A stretch of DNA of 34,453 bases. It comes from Bacteroidota bacterium (GTDB taxonomy: Bacteria; Bacteroidota; Bacteroidia; Bacteroidales; SKPS01). Below are positions 1-7,144 of the stretch, one piece after another. Every line of letters begins with the position of its first letter. Position 1 is the stretch's first letter. Where the stretch lies: assembly GCA_022709695.1 (NCBI GenBank), contig JAKLII010000016.1:1-34453 (forward strand), given 5' to 3'. The notes beneath the pieces are model-generated. The model was not told the origin of the DNA. It did no database searches and saw only the letters and a program-made list of their open reading frames with translations. The position numbers and the translations under genes were made by a program.

Positions 1-431
<431 letters not shown>

Positions 432-508
432 GTAAGATACCCGATGATTTTCAATTCAAAGTATTTTCCTCCTGAAGTCAAATCTTTCTCTTCGAAAGAT
501 TAAGATCT

Positions 509-617
<109 letters not shown>

Positions 618-623
618 TATTAA

Positions 624-651
624 GCCCGGTGTTTCACCGGGCTTTTTTTTT
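624..651 (+). terminator. rRNA operon terminator 1
   Basis: GCCCGGTG, a TTT loop and CACCGGGC form a near-perfect stem followed by a run of nine T residues. It starts seven bases after the 5S end, the expected place for an intrinsic terminator of the rRNA operon. Confidence 0.9.
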
Positions 652-778
652 GTCCTTTAGGGGAGAGTCCCGACTCGTCTTGCAGACGAGCCGGGATCCC
701 TTCATGCAGGCGATCTGCTGCAGCCTGCGGCCTTGCACATCGCCGCACTCAGCGGATATGTCGTCGCCAACTTTATTA

Positions 779-806
779 AGCCCGGTGTTTTCACCGGGTT
801 TTTTTT
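779..806 (+). terminator. Duplicated terminator 2 in the 5S-tail array
   Basis: This is the copy of the rRNA terminator in the second array unit, reading AGCCCGGTG, TTTT loop, CACCGGG and a T-run. It follows a copied 5S tail. If it acts, it backs up terminator 1. Confidence 0.75.
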
Positions 807-932
807 GTCCTTAAGGGGAGAGTCCCGACTCGTCTTGCAGACGAGCCGGGATCCCTTCGTGCAGGCGATCTGCTGCGGTCTGCGGCCTTGCACCTCGCCG
901 CACTCAGCGGATATGTCGTCGCCAACTTTATT

Positions 933-968
933 AGAGGGTGTCTCAAAAGAGACGCTCTCTTTTTTTTT
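933..968 (+). terminator. Terminator 3, GAGGGTGTCTC hairpin
   Basis: AGAGGGTGTCTC, an AAAA loop and GAGACGCTCTCT pair with two G-U pairs, followed by nine T residues. Unlike the first two array terminators it is a different hairpin joined to a third 5S tail. The same 5' arm and T-run occur in the minus-strand terminator at 34268-34303. Confidence 0.8.
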
Positions 969-988
969 CTCCACGGCCGTGAGGCCGC

Positions 989-1094
989 GTAGCTGCTCCG
1001 CGACTGCGCCTGGAGCTTCATCCCTTGCGCCTTCGGCTCAGGAATGATCACGCCTGCGGCGTGACCGCTCCAGCCAAGGTCGCTCCGCAGCTAC
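989..1094. repeat. Imperfect 28-bp inverted repeat enclosing a GC-rich loop
   Basis: The arm at 989-1016 begins GTAGCTGC and ends CTGGAGC. The arm at 1067-1094 is its reverse complement at both ends (GCTCCAG, GCAGCTAC), with a poorly matched centre. A smaller hairpin, CACGCCTGCGGCGTG, lies between them. It sits just downstream of the minus-strand T9SS gene and could fold in its 3' UTR. Function unknown. Confidence 0.6.
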
Positions 1095-1116
1095 TGGTAT
1101 TATTTTGCCGCTGTAT

Positions 1117-2085
1117 TTACCTCCTGATAATCAGCTTTTGCGTTTCAAGCAATTGTCCTTCGCTCCTGAAAACCAGGATGTACAGCCCATCTTCCAAATG
1201 GTTGATGTCAAAACAATAGATCTGGCTTGTTAATGAATTGGAAATCAACAATCTTCCTGATAAGTCAAATAAGGATACCTCTATGCGATGGCTGATGTTT
1301 TCTGCCTGAATGGTAAGGTACCGGGCAGCAGGATTTGGAAAGACCCGGATCTTGTTAAACCGTTTGTATTCTTCCACGCCAAAGGTTCTGTCGCATACCA
1401 ACAAACTATCAGGATAAATACCTGTACTGTCAGAATTAAAACAATTCAGGAAATCGCCTGACTCGTTTTTATCCCAGCGAAATTTACCAACTACTCCGAA
1501 GCTGCTTCCGATTCCTTCAATAATACGAACAAAAGCTGAGTCATTATAGATGCCATTGTACCTGTTGGCCAAATTCCAAACCCTGTGTGTGCGGTTATTC
1601 AGTACCAGCGAATCTGTTGAGATTACCACAAGTGAATCTTCATATAGGTTGTTATAGGTTTTAGGATAGTATGCGCCCGTTTCCAGAGATTTGAAATCAT
1701 ACAGCAAATACTCCGTCGTGTCCTTCAGTAGATATACCTTGCTATCAGAGGTATCATGCCTGATGATAGCGTATAGGTCATTATTTATGGTAGAATAGTA
1801 TTGGGTGGGCCAAGTACCGCTTAAATTTACCGTTAACCGGACACCACTGCAAAAAAGTTTGTGGTAGGTTTTATTGCCTATTGTGACATCTGCTCCATAA
1901 GAGACCACAATGTCATCATCAATTATATTATCACTCGGCTTCCAAAAATGCCACTCAATCCAGTAAGGATTTTCTGCCGGATCAGGGAAGTTGATTTGTC
2001 CGGCGCCTGTGGCAGGATGCAACAAGAAAAATATAAACGAAAGGATGGAGATCCTGATCAATGCCTTGAATGAATGTCTGATCAT
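1117..2085 (-). CDS. T9SS type A sorting-domain secreted protein
   Basis: The 322-residue protein begins with a signal peptide (MIRHSFKALIRISILSFIFF, then LLHPATGAG). It ends with a typical T9SS type A sorting domain of about 75 residues: IRVFPNPAARYLTI, then SLFDLSGRLL, then DGLYILVF and a basic end. It is therefore expected to cross the inner membrane by Sec and the outer membrane by type IX secretion. The ~240-residue middle part has no motif I recognise. The ATG at 2085 is preferred because it gives a clean signal peptide. A GTG at 2139 in the same frame would add 18 residues and sits closer to the -7 motif at 2174-2181, so the start is not certain. The gene stands alone and diverges from the porin gene. 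Confidence 0.85.
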   Translation of the reverse strand: MIRHSFKALIRISILSFIFFLLHPATGAGQINFPDPAENPYWIEWHFWKPSDNIIDDDIVVSYGADVTIGNKTYHKLFCSGVRLTVNLSGTWPTQYYSTINNDLYAIIRHDTSDSKVYLLKDTTEYLLYDFKSLETGAYYPKTYNNLYEDSLVVISTDSLVLNNRTHRVWNLANRYNGIYNDSAFVRIIEGIGSSFGVVGKFRWDKNESGDFLNCFNSDSTGIYPDSLLVCDRTFGVEEYKRFNKIRVFPNPAARYLTIQAENISHRIEVSLFDLSGRLLISNSLTSQIYCFDINHLEDGLYILVFRSEGQLLETQKLIIRR

Positions 2086-2173
2086 AGAGGTGGTATTTAA
2101 AAGGCTTGCTGAAATCTTTAACTGCAACAGAGTTTTCACAATATTCTCCTGCTTTTATCGTAGGATTGACCAT

Positions 2174-2181
2174 CAAAGATA
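2174..2181 (-). promoter_or_regulatory. Candidate -7 element (TATCTTTG) for the T9SS gene
   Basis: On the minus strand the sequence is TATCTTTG, an exact match to the Bacteroidota -7 consensus TAnnTTTG. It lies upstream of the 1117-2085 gene. I saw no well-spaced -33 TTTG. Confidence 0.5.
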
Positions 2182-2270
2182 ACTCATTAACGGGCAAAGT
2201 CGACACCTGATTTTTGTTATTGCAAAAACTTAAGGATTACAACAGGAGCATACAGTTCATCTAATTGGTG

Positions 2271-2278
2271 TATTTTTG
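2271..2278 (+). promoter_or_regulatory. Candidate -7 element (TATTTTTG) for the porin gene
   Basis: TATTTTTG matches TAnnTTTG and lies 17 bases upstream of the ATG at 2296. It overlaps the alternative GTG at 2278, which argues that translation starts at 2296 and not at the GTG. Confidence 0.5.
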
Positions 2279-2295
2279 TGGTTGATCTTATCTGT

Positions 2296-4185
2296 ATGAT
2301 AAAGCTATTCCTTATCATCGTTTGTTTTTTAACCTGTATGGGGTCCCTGCAACTGAAGGCGCAGGACACTACCGTTTGTACACCGGAAAAGCCATGCAAG
2401 GCATTGGTAATCAATAATATATTAGCTGAATACCCCGATACCCTTCCTGTGGATACGGGTATCAGAAACTTTCATCAGTTACCCGCTTTCAACCATCTGG
2501 TCCATTTCCCTGCCCTCACCGGTCCCATCGGTCGCCCGGCGATGGATCTGTTTATGCACTTCGATCCGAAAACCTCCGGTTATATCTACAGGAATCCTTA
2601 CAGCAACTACCAGCTGAACGCGGGGAATCTGGAGCTGATCCGTTCAGAAACCCCCTACAGTGAATGGTACTACCTGATCGGCGCCAACCGCGAACAGATC
2701 TTCAGGGCCATCCATGCCCAGGATGCCGGCAAAGGGCTGAATTTCGGGCTCGATGTGAAATTTATCAATGCCCTGGGCGCCTACCGGCACGAACATGCCA
2801 AAACCAACCATATCGGTCTGTACGCCCAGTACCGGAACCAGAAAATCCCCCTGAAGTCGCAGTTGTACTTTTTCTCCAACGGCATCACCCACGAAGAAAA
2901 TGCCGGAATTTCTGATCCTTCCTATTTTGAAGATACCGTTAAAATCAACCGGCAGCTTGTCCCCATCTGGATCAGTTATGCCACCAATACCTATCGAAGC
3001 ACCGAAGTGGTGTGGGTGAACGAGCTGAAATTCAATCGTTTTCACCTAAATCTAAAACACAAAACCGATTCAATCCCTGAACAGGATACAGTATCTTCAC
3101 CTCTGATCCACAGCCTTACGCTTGACCTCCGGGCGCGCCGCGAATGGTTCATCTACCGCGATGCAGATCCTTTCAATCCCTGGTACACCACTACCCGTTA
3201 CGATACCACCGTCACCTTCGACTCGCTCAGCTACAGCGCTTTGCTGGCCGATCTCTCCTACAGGGCCGATTTCAGGCAGGTGGCACAGCTCAGGGCAGGG
3301 ATCAGGCTCCAGGGTTACCGGTATTTCGACACCCTGAACACGGAAGGCAGCGGCACTGCCTGGTCGCCCTATGCACGGCTGCAGATACGGTTGCTGAAAA
3401 GGATAAAGGCCGATGCATCCGTTTCACTGTGGTCGGATCCTGCATTCGGGCAGCGGCATGAGGTTTCTGCGGGCATTGCATGGGAGGCTTTGGGTCCCTG
3501 GGTTGCTGGCATACAGGCAGCAAGCTGGAGCGATTACCCTTTCAGGCAGGATATGGCCTGGGCATCCAACCATTTCGTATGGAACCAGCAGATGAACAAC
3601 ACCCGCTACCTCCAGGGCAAGGCATTTTTGCGCCATCGCGGAAAGTTCCCCCTCGACCTCTCCCTGGCAGCAACAAAGGTGAACGATATCATTTATTACA
3701 ACCAGCAGGCGCTCCCCAATCAGTATCCTGGGGATATTTGGCTGCTCCAGATGCTGGCTTCCACCTCCGGAGAGGCAGGGCTGCTGGTGTACGATGGAAA
3801 AGTGGGGTTGCAGAAAAGCCTGGAGGAAACCAGCATCCTGAGGCCCCCTCTGTTGCTGGGGGAGGCAATGGCAGGCATCAGGTTCCGGTTGTTCAAAGGG
3901 AAAATCAACGCTATCGGCGGGGTAGTGGGGCATGCCCGTACTGCTGCCTATACCAACCAGTGGATGCCTGCTACCAGGGTGTTTTACCATACAACCCTTT
4001 ATGAAATACCCGGTTATGTGTGGGCCGATCCCTTTATTACTTTCGTGCTGAAGAAAACCCGTTTCATGCTGAAATATGAGCATGCATCTGCGTGGCTGGC
4101 AGGGTTCGGGCAATATTCCCTCCCGGGGTATCCGATGTCCGATCCCGCCCTGAAATTCGCCGTAGCCTGGCGGTTTATGGATTAA
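2296..4185 (+). CDS. Putative porin (outer-membrane beta-barrel)
   Basis: The 629-residue protein has a signal peptide (MIKLFLIIVCFLTCMGSLQL, then KAQ). A mature domain follows, built of alternating aromatic and polar strands. It includes a block LFMHFDPKTSGYIYRNPYSN near the start and a final strand ending KFAVAWRFMD. This resembles the Bacteroidota putative porin family (Porin_10-like); the family call comes from recall of its overall pattern, not from a search. It would sit in the outer membrane and allow solute passage. The ATG at 2296 is chosen over the GTG at 2278 because a promoter-like TATTTTTG overlaps the GTG. The gene is monocistronic and is followed by transposon debris. Confidence 0.75.
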   Translation: MIKLFLIIVCFLTCMGSLQLKAQDTTVCTPEKPCKALVINNILAEYPDTLPVDTGIRNFHQLPAFNHLVHFPALTGPIGRPAMDLFMHFDPKTSGYIYRNPYSNYQLNAGNLELIRSETPYSEWYYLIGANREQIFRAIHAQDAGKGLNFGLDVKFINALGAYRHEHAKTNHIGLYAQYRNQKIPLKSQLYFFSNGITHEENAGISDPSYFEDTVKINRQLVPIWISYATNTYRSTEVVWVNELKFNRFHLNLKHKTDSIPEQDTVSSPLIHSLTLDLRARREWFIYRDADPFNPWYTTTRYDTTVTFDSLSYSALLADLSYRADFRQVAQLRAGIRLQGYRYFDTLNTEGSGTAWSPYARLQIRLLKRIKADASVSLWSDPAFGQRHEVSAGIAWEALGPWVAGIQAASWSDYPFRQDMAWASNHFVWNQQMNNTRYLQGKAFLRHRGKFPLDLSLAATKVNDIIYYNQQALPNQYPGDIWLLQMLASTSGEAGLLVYDGKVGLQKSLEETSILRPPLLLGEAMAGIRFRLFKGKINAIGGVVGHARTAAYTNQWMPATRVFYHTTLYEIPGYVWADPFITFVLKKTRFMLKYEHASAWLAGFGQYSLPGYPMSDPALKFAVAWRFMD

Positions 4186-4200
4186 TCACAAAGGTCATTT

Positions 4201-4308
4201 CTGAATCAACCCGTTCACCATAAGCAGAATAGCTATGAGAGTGAAAGGATTGTATTTGAGGAGTACTATCAGAAAACAATCGCTCCAATGTTAAAAAAAA
4301 TAAAGTAA
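4201..4308 (+). pseudogene. C-terminal remnant of a REP-associated (IS200-like) transposase
   Basis: Reading from 4201, the frame gives 35 residues to a TAA. They match the C terminus of the intact transposase at 21744-22193: NQPVHHKQNSYESERIVFEE here versus NQPVHHKLNSYASERIRFEE there, followed in both by YQKTIAPML after one residue. Everything upstream, including the HUH motif, is missing. The bases after the stop (AAGTAATAAG) still resemble the start of that element's right end (AGGTAATAAGG). This is a broken element copy next to a second, internally deleted copy at 4350. Confidence 0.85.
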
Positions 4309-4349
4309 TAAGATTATCTGATCCATTTCCAGCCAATCTCAGCAATTCA

Positions 4350-4582
4350 CAACCTTATTTCTGTATAACCTTAGTAGCCAGGGTGGTTTCGTTGATCCTT
4401 AACCTTATTACCTTATTTCTCGGTATGTTTCCCTTTTAAGTCGAAACTATTTGAGAAAAATGAGTTGAGGGCTAAAAACAACAATTCGCTTGTGCATTGC
4501 TCTCTGGAAAATAAGGTAATAAGGTTATTTGTTACAGGAGCCGTCCCTTTGCTACTAAGGTTGTGGGTTTAATAAGGTTTTG
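4350..4582 (+). mobile_element. Internally deleted RAYT element (MITE-like)
   Basis: Both ends match the intact element at 21620-22261. The left end carries AACCTTATT, TAACCTTAGTAGCCAGGGTGG and CCTTATTACCTTATTT; the right end carries AAATAAGGTAATAAGG, GCTACTAAGG and ATAAGGTTTTG. The middle keeps only the region around the transposase start, whose ATG is changed to TTG. It then jumps to the 3' end, so about 400 bp of coding sequence are lost. The 233-bp product has two complementary ends and no gene, as in a non-autonomous derivative. Confidence 0.8.
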
Positions 4583-4794
4583 CATTGCATGGTTCTACCG
4601 GAATGGGATAATAAGCTGCTTTTGCCTGGTTGTGGCTGCTACCCATTGTAAAGGTTGTGGGTTTGATAAGGTTTTGAATTGCATAGTTTTATCGGAATGG
4701 GATAATAAGGTGCTTTTGCCTGGTTGTGGCTGCTACCCATTGTAAAGGTTGTGGGTTTGATAAGGTTTTGAATGGCATGGATGTACCTGAAATG
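4561..4794 (+). repeat. 94-bp tandem repeat, about 2.5 copies, derived from the element's right end
   Basis: TTGTGGGTTTgATAAGGTTTTG recurs at 4561, 4655 and 4749, giving a period of exactly 94 bp. Copies one and two are nearly identical; the third diverges after about 35 bases. Each unit begins with the right-end motif of the RAYT element (AAGGTT, ATAAGGTTTTG). Short reading frames across it are repeat artefacts. Together with the two entries above, this fills the 4186-4846 gap. Confidence 0.9.
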
Positions 4795-4846
4795 GCACAA
4801 ACAAGTACCACTAACCGGGGACAATACCAGATGCTCAGAAAGATGC

Positions 4847-4978
4847 CTAATTATCCCTGTCGGGAAAATTTTCCTTATCTTTTTGCCGGACGCGGTTTAC
4901 AATCACGTAGATCAACATACCCAAACCACCGATCACTACGATGGCAGTGAAGAAGATCCCCAAAGCGATGGATAACAT
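4847..4978 (-). CDS. 43-residue single-pass membrane protein
   Basis: The frame starts at ATG 4978 and reads MLSIALGIFFTAIVVIGGLG, then MLIYVIVNRVRQKDKENF and PDRDN, then TAG. Residues 1-27 form one hydrophobic membrane segment. The rest is a short charged tail, probably cytoplasmic by the positive-inside rule. The start lies 10 bp after the YbjQ-family stop, so the two are probably co-transcribed. Support for coding comes from a decayed homologue at 22341-22446. There, the tail RQKDRESFPYRDN differs from RQKDKENFPDRDN by three substitutions: two conservative and one D-to-Y. I do not recognise a family and cannot assign a function. Confidence 0.65.
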   Translation of the reverse strand: MLSIALGIFFTAIVVIGGLGMLIYVIVNRVRQKDKENFPDRDN

Positions 4979-4988
4979 AATCCTGCTT

Positions 4989-5327
4989 TTATTCGGTTTT
5001 CTGCAGCTTCACTGCAGTTCCGTAGGCCAGCATCTCAGCAGCGCCCTGCATCACGGAGCTGGTCATAAACCGCACATTGATTACGGCATCGGCACCCAGC
5101 CGGATGGCATCGTCTGTCATCCGCTGCATGGCCTGTTCACGGCTTGTGGCCAGTAATTTGGTGTACTCTTCAATCTCTCCACCCACAATGTTTTTAAGTC
5201 CGGCCATGATATCCCGTCCAATATTTCTGGCGCGGATGGTGCTGCCCCGGCATACGCCAAGGATTTCTGCTACTTTGTATCCGGGAACAAAATCGGTGGT
5301 GGTGATCAACAGGTTTTGAGTGCTCAT
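4989..5327 (-). CDS. YbjQ-family (UPF0145/DUF74) protein
   Basis: The 112-residue protein has the full length and pattern of the YbjQ family: TTTDFVPGYKVAEILGVCRG near the N terminus, then RNIGRDIMAGLKNIVGGEIE, then ARxQAM-like REQAMQRM, and the closing DAVINVRFMTSSVMQGAAEM. Family members are small soluble proteins that form ring-shaped pentamers. They are called heavy-metal-binding in databases, but their cellular role is not established. It is the first gene of a two-gene unit with the small membrane protein at 4847-4978. The ATG at 5327 gives the normal family start. Confidence 0.93.
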   Translation of the reverse strand: MSTQNLLITTTDFVPGYKVAEILGVCRGSTIRARNIGRDIMAGLKNIVGGEIEEYTKLLATSREQAMQRMTDDAIRLGADAVINVRFMTSSVMQGAAEMLAYGTAVKLQKTE

Positions 5328-5421
5328 TGTGGAAATGTTAATAAATATTTTTCAGGAACAAATGTAATATCTTTTTATGTATTGAGTTTATTTGAAAATT
5401 AATTCTTAATCCCACAACACC

Positions 5422-6090
5422 ATGAAAAGAATCGTATTAGCGTTGGTTGCATTTTGTGCATTTTTTTATGCTCAGGCTCAGACAGATCAGGGAACTGTAC
5501 TGCTTTCCGGAGGCATTGGTTTTGCAGGTTCAGGTATCAGAACCGAAACCTTTACCGGTGATTCTCTTACCACAGATGATGGCCCTACGACCACTGAAAT
5601 AAATTTTTATGCCATGCCAGGGTTTTTTGTAGCGGATTATATGGCATTAGGACTGGGTTTGGGGTATACATCTGAATCGGCGAAGTCGGTTACCGCTCCC
5701 AATACTTCGTTAAAGCTTACCACATCGATGTTCCAGATTTCCCCTACTTTGCGGTACTATGCCGAAATGGACCGGGAACTTTTTTTTCTGGGACAATTGC
5801 AGCTTGGGCTGGGTTTTGGCAGCGTAAACACAGAAACTACCACAGGGTCCACCACGGTAACCAATACTGATAAGCTGAACATGTTCACTTTTGGAATTAC
5901 TCCGGGGTTTTCCTATATGTTCAGCGAGACGGTCTCTTTTGAGATGATGTTTGGCTTTATCGGATATGAGCAGGTTGCCATAAAAACCGATCTGCCAAAA
6001 GAAGGGGAGTATACCAAGGACATCACATCCGGATTTGGGTTGCAGGCAAGCCTGAGCGATCTGAGATTCGGAATCTCAATACATCTGTAA
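5422..6090 (+). CDS. Small outer-membrane beta-barrel protein
   Basis: The 222-residue protein starts with a signal peptide (MKRIVLALVAFCAFFYAQAQ). It continues with about eight amphipathic strands rich in Gly and aromatic residues, for example FVADYMALGLGLGYTSES, FFLGQLQLGLGFGS and GFSYMFSETVSFEMMFGFIG. It ends with the strand LRFGISIHL. This is the pattern of OmpX/OmpW-like or outer_membrane_beta-barrel proteins of Bacteroidota. No specific ligand or partner can be read from it. Its stop codon directly abuts the stop codon of the convergent glycosyltransferase gene. Confidence 0.85.
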   Translation: MKRIVLALVAFCAFFYAQAQTDQGTVLLSGGIGFAGSGIRTETFTGDSLTTDDGPTTTEINFYAMPGFFVADYMALGLGLGYTSESAKSVTAPNTSLKLTTSMFQISPTLRYYAEMDRELFFLGQLQLGLGFGSVNTETTTGSTTVTNTDKLNMFTFGITPGFSYMFSETVSFEMMFGFIGYEQVAIKTDLPKEGEYTKDITSGFGLQASLSDLRFGISIHL

Positions 6091-6963
6091 TCAGGCCCTG
6101 AACCGGTCCTTAAGCCTGAGCATCACCTTCCGGGGGTAGATCATTGCGGAAAGAGCGATGCAGAGGATCTTTGTGCAATAATTCCGGGCAAACAGAAATC
6201 TCCTGTAGAGCAGAATATGATAGTAATACCGTTTTTGCTGCCAGGAGGTGGAGTGAAGGCCGAAGATCTGATCGCGCAGTAAAAAGGTTTTCCGTATCGT
6301 GAGGAAGCAGAGCCCAGCTGAAACACTGCCGGCATGGATCCGCATCCGGTTCAGGGGTTGTGGCAGATTGGCAAACCGGTAGCCATCCCTGATCATCCGG
6401 GCAAACACATCGTAGTCTTCTGCGGGAAAATGTTCCTGGAAATATTGGTATTGCTTGTAAACAGGTGCTTTCACCAGTACCGTGGGGTGCTGAATCCCGT
6501 GATCCCCCTGCCGGTATGCAGACAGGATGTCGTGGTGATGGGGCCTGAAGTTCGACGGAAAAATATCCCTGCCTGTTTCTCCGTGAAAATACATCACATT
6601 GCCACCCAGCACATCCACTTCAGGATGTTCCTCCATGTACCGGTACTGCCATTCCAGCCGCTGTGGGAGCAGGATGTCGTCGGGATCCACCCGCCCGATG
6701 TACCTGCCCGAAGCTGCGCTGATGCCTGCATTCAGGGCGTGGGCAAAACCACGGTTTTCGGTAAAGCGGATGGTGCGGAGCATGGGATTGCCGGCGTATG
6801 CTTCCAGTATCTCAGCAGACTGGTCAGTGGATCCATCATCCACGATGATCAGTTCGCGTGGCAGCAGGGTTGAGCCCAGCACACTACCGATCAGTGTATC
6901 CAGGTACCTGCCGTTGTTGTAATTGGCTACGACAATCGAAATATCTGCGGTTTGTTGTTCCAC
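6091..6963 (-). CDS. Family 2 glycosyltransferase
   Basis: From the GTG at 6963 the protein has 290 residues. A GT-A domain opens with ISIVVANYNNGRYLDTLIGS, the nucleotide-binding VDDGSTD is at residues 41-47, and the metal-binding acidic site GRVDPDD is near 90-96. NRGFAHALNAGI lies between them. Such enzymes move a sugar from a nucleotide-sugar to a growing glycan at the cytoplasmic face. An ATG at 7035 would add 24 residues unlike GT2 proteins. A -7 motif (6989-6996) lies inside that extension, so the GTG is preferred. The C-terminal ~70 residues are basic and aromatic and may touch the membrane. It is the first of several glycan genes in the region. Confidence 0.9.
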   Translation of the reverse strand: MEQQTADISIVVANYNNGRYLDTLIGSVLGSTLLPRELIIVDDGSTDQSAEILEAYAGNPMLRTIRFTENRGFAHALNAGISAASGRYIGRVDPDDILLPQRLEWQYRYMEEHPEVDVLGGNVMYFHGETGRDIFPSNFRPHHHDILSAYRQGDHGIQHPTVLVKAPVYKQYQYFQEHFPAEDYDVFARMIRDGYRFANLPQPLNRMRIHAGSVSAGLCFLTIRKTFLLRDQIFGLHSTSWQQKRYYYHILLYRRFLFARNYCTKILCIALSAMIYPRKVMLRLKDRFRA

Positions 6964-6988
6964 GTTGCCGGGCTCTCTGGGTGAGCCG

Positions 6989-6996
6989 CAAAAATA
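6989..6996 (-). promoter_or_regulatory. Candidate -7 element (TATTTTTG) for the GT2 gene
   Basis: TATTTTTG on the minus strand matches TAnnTTTG and lies 25 bases upstream of the GTG at 6963. It supports that GTG as the start codon. Confidence 0.45.
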
Positions 6997-7049
6997 GATC
7001 ACATTTATGAATATTTCATATTTTTTTATTTCCATAACAAAGAGATCTG

Positions 7050-7057
7050 TATCTTCG
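7050..7057 (+). promoter_or_regulatory. Candidate -7 element (TATCTTCG) for the O-antigen ligase gene
   Basis: TATCTTCG differs from TAnnTTTG at one position and is followed by GCAATA. It would give a leader of about 80 nt before the ATG at 7145. Confidence 0.35.
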
Positions 7058-7144
7058 CAATACCCTTTTAATACATGCCAATCACCGGATTTCAGTGTGT
7101 TAATCCATTTGTGAAAGTCTGAAATAATTAAAAATTAATTGATT

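Noticed and set aside
757..936. Second and third 5S rRNA genes
   Set aside because: Only the last ~20-25 bases of 5S are present at 757 and 912; the body of the molecule is missing.
4561..4794. Possible CRISPR array from the regularly spaced repeats
   Set aside because: The whole 94-bp unit is repeated, with no unique spacers and only 2.5 copies, so it is a plain tandem repeat of an element end.
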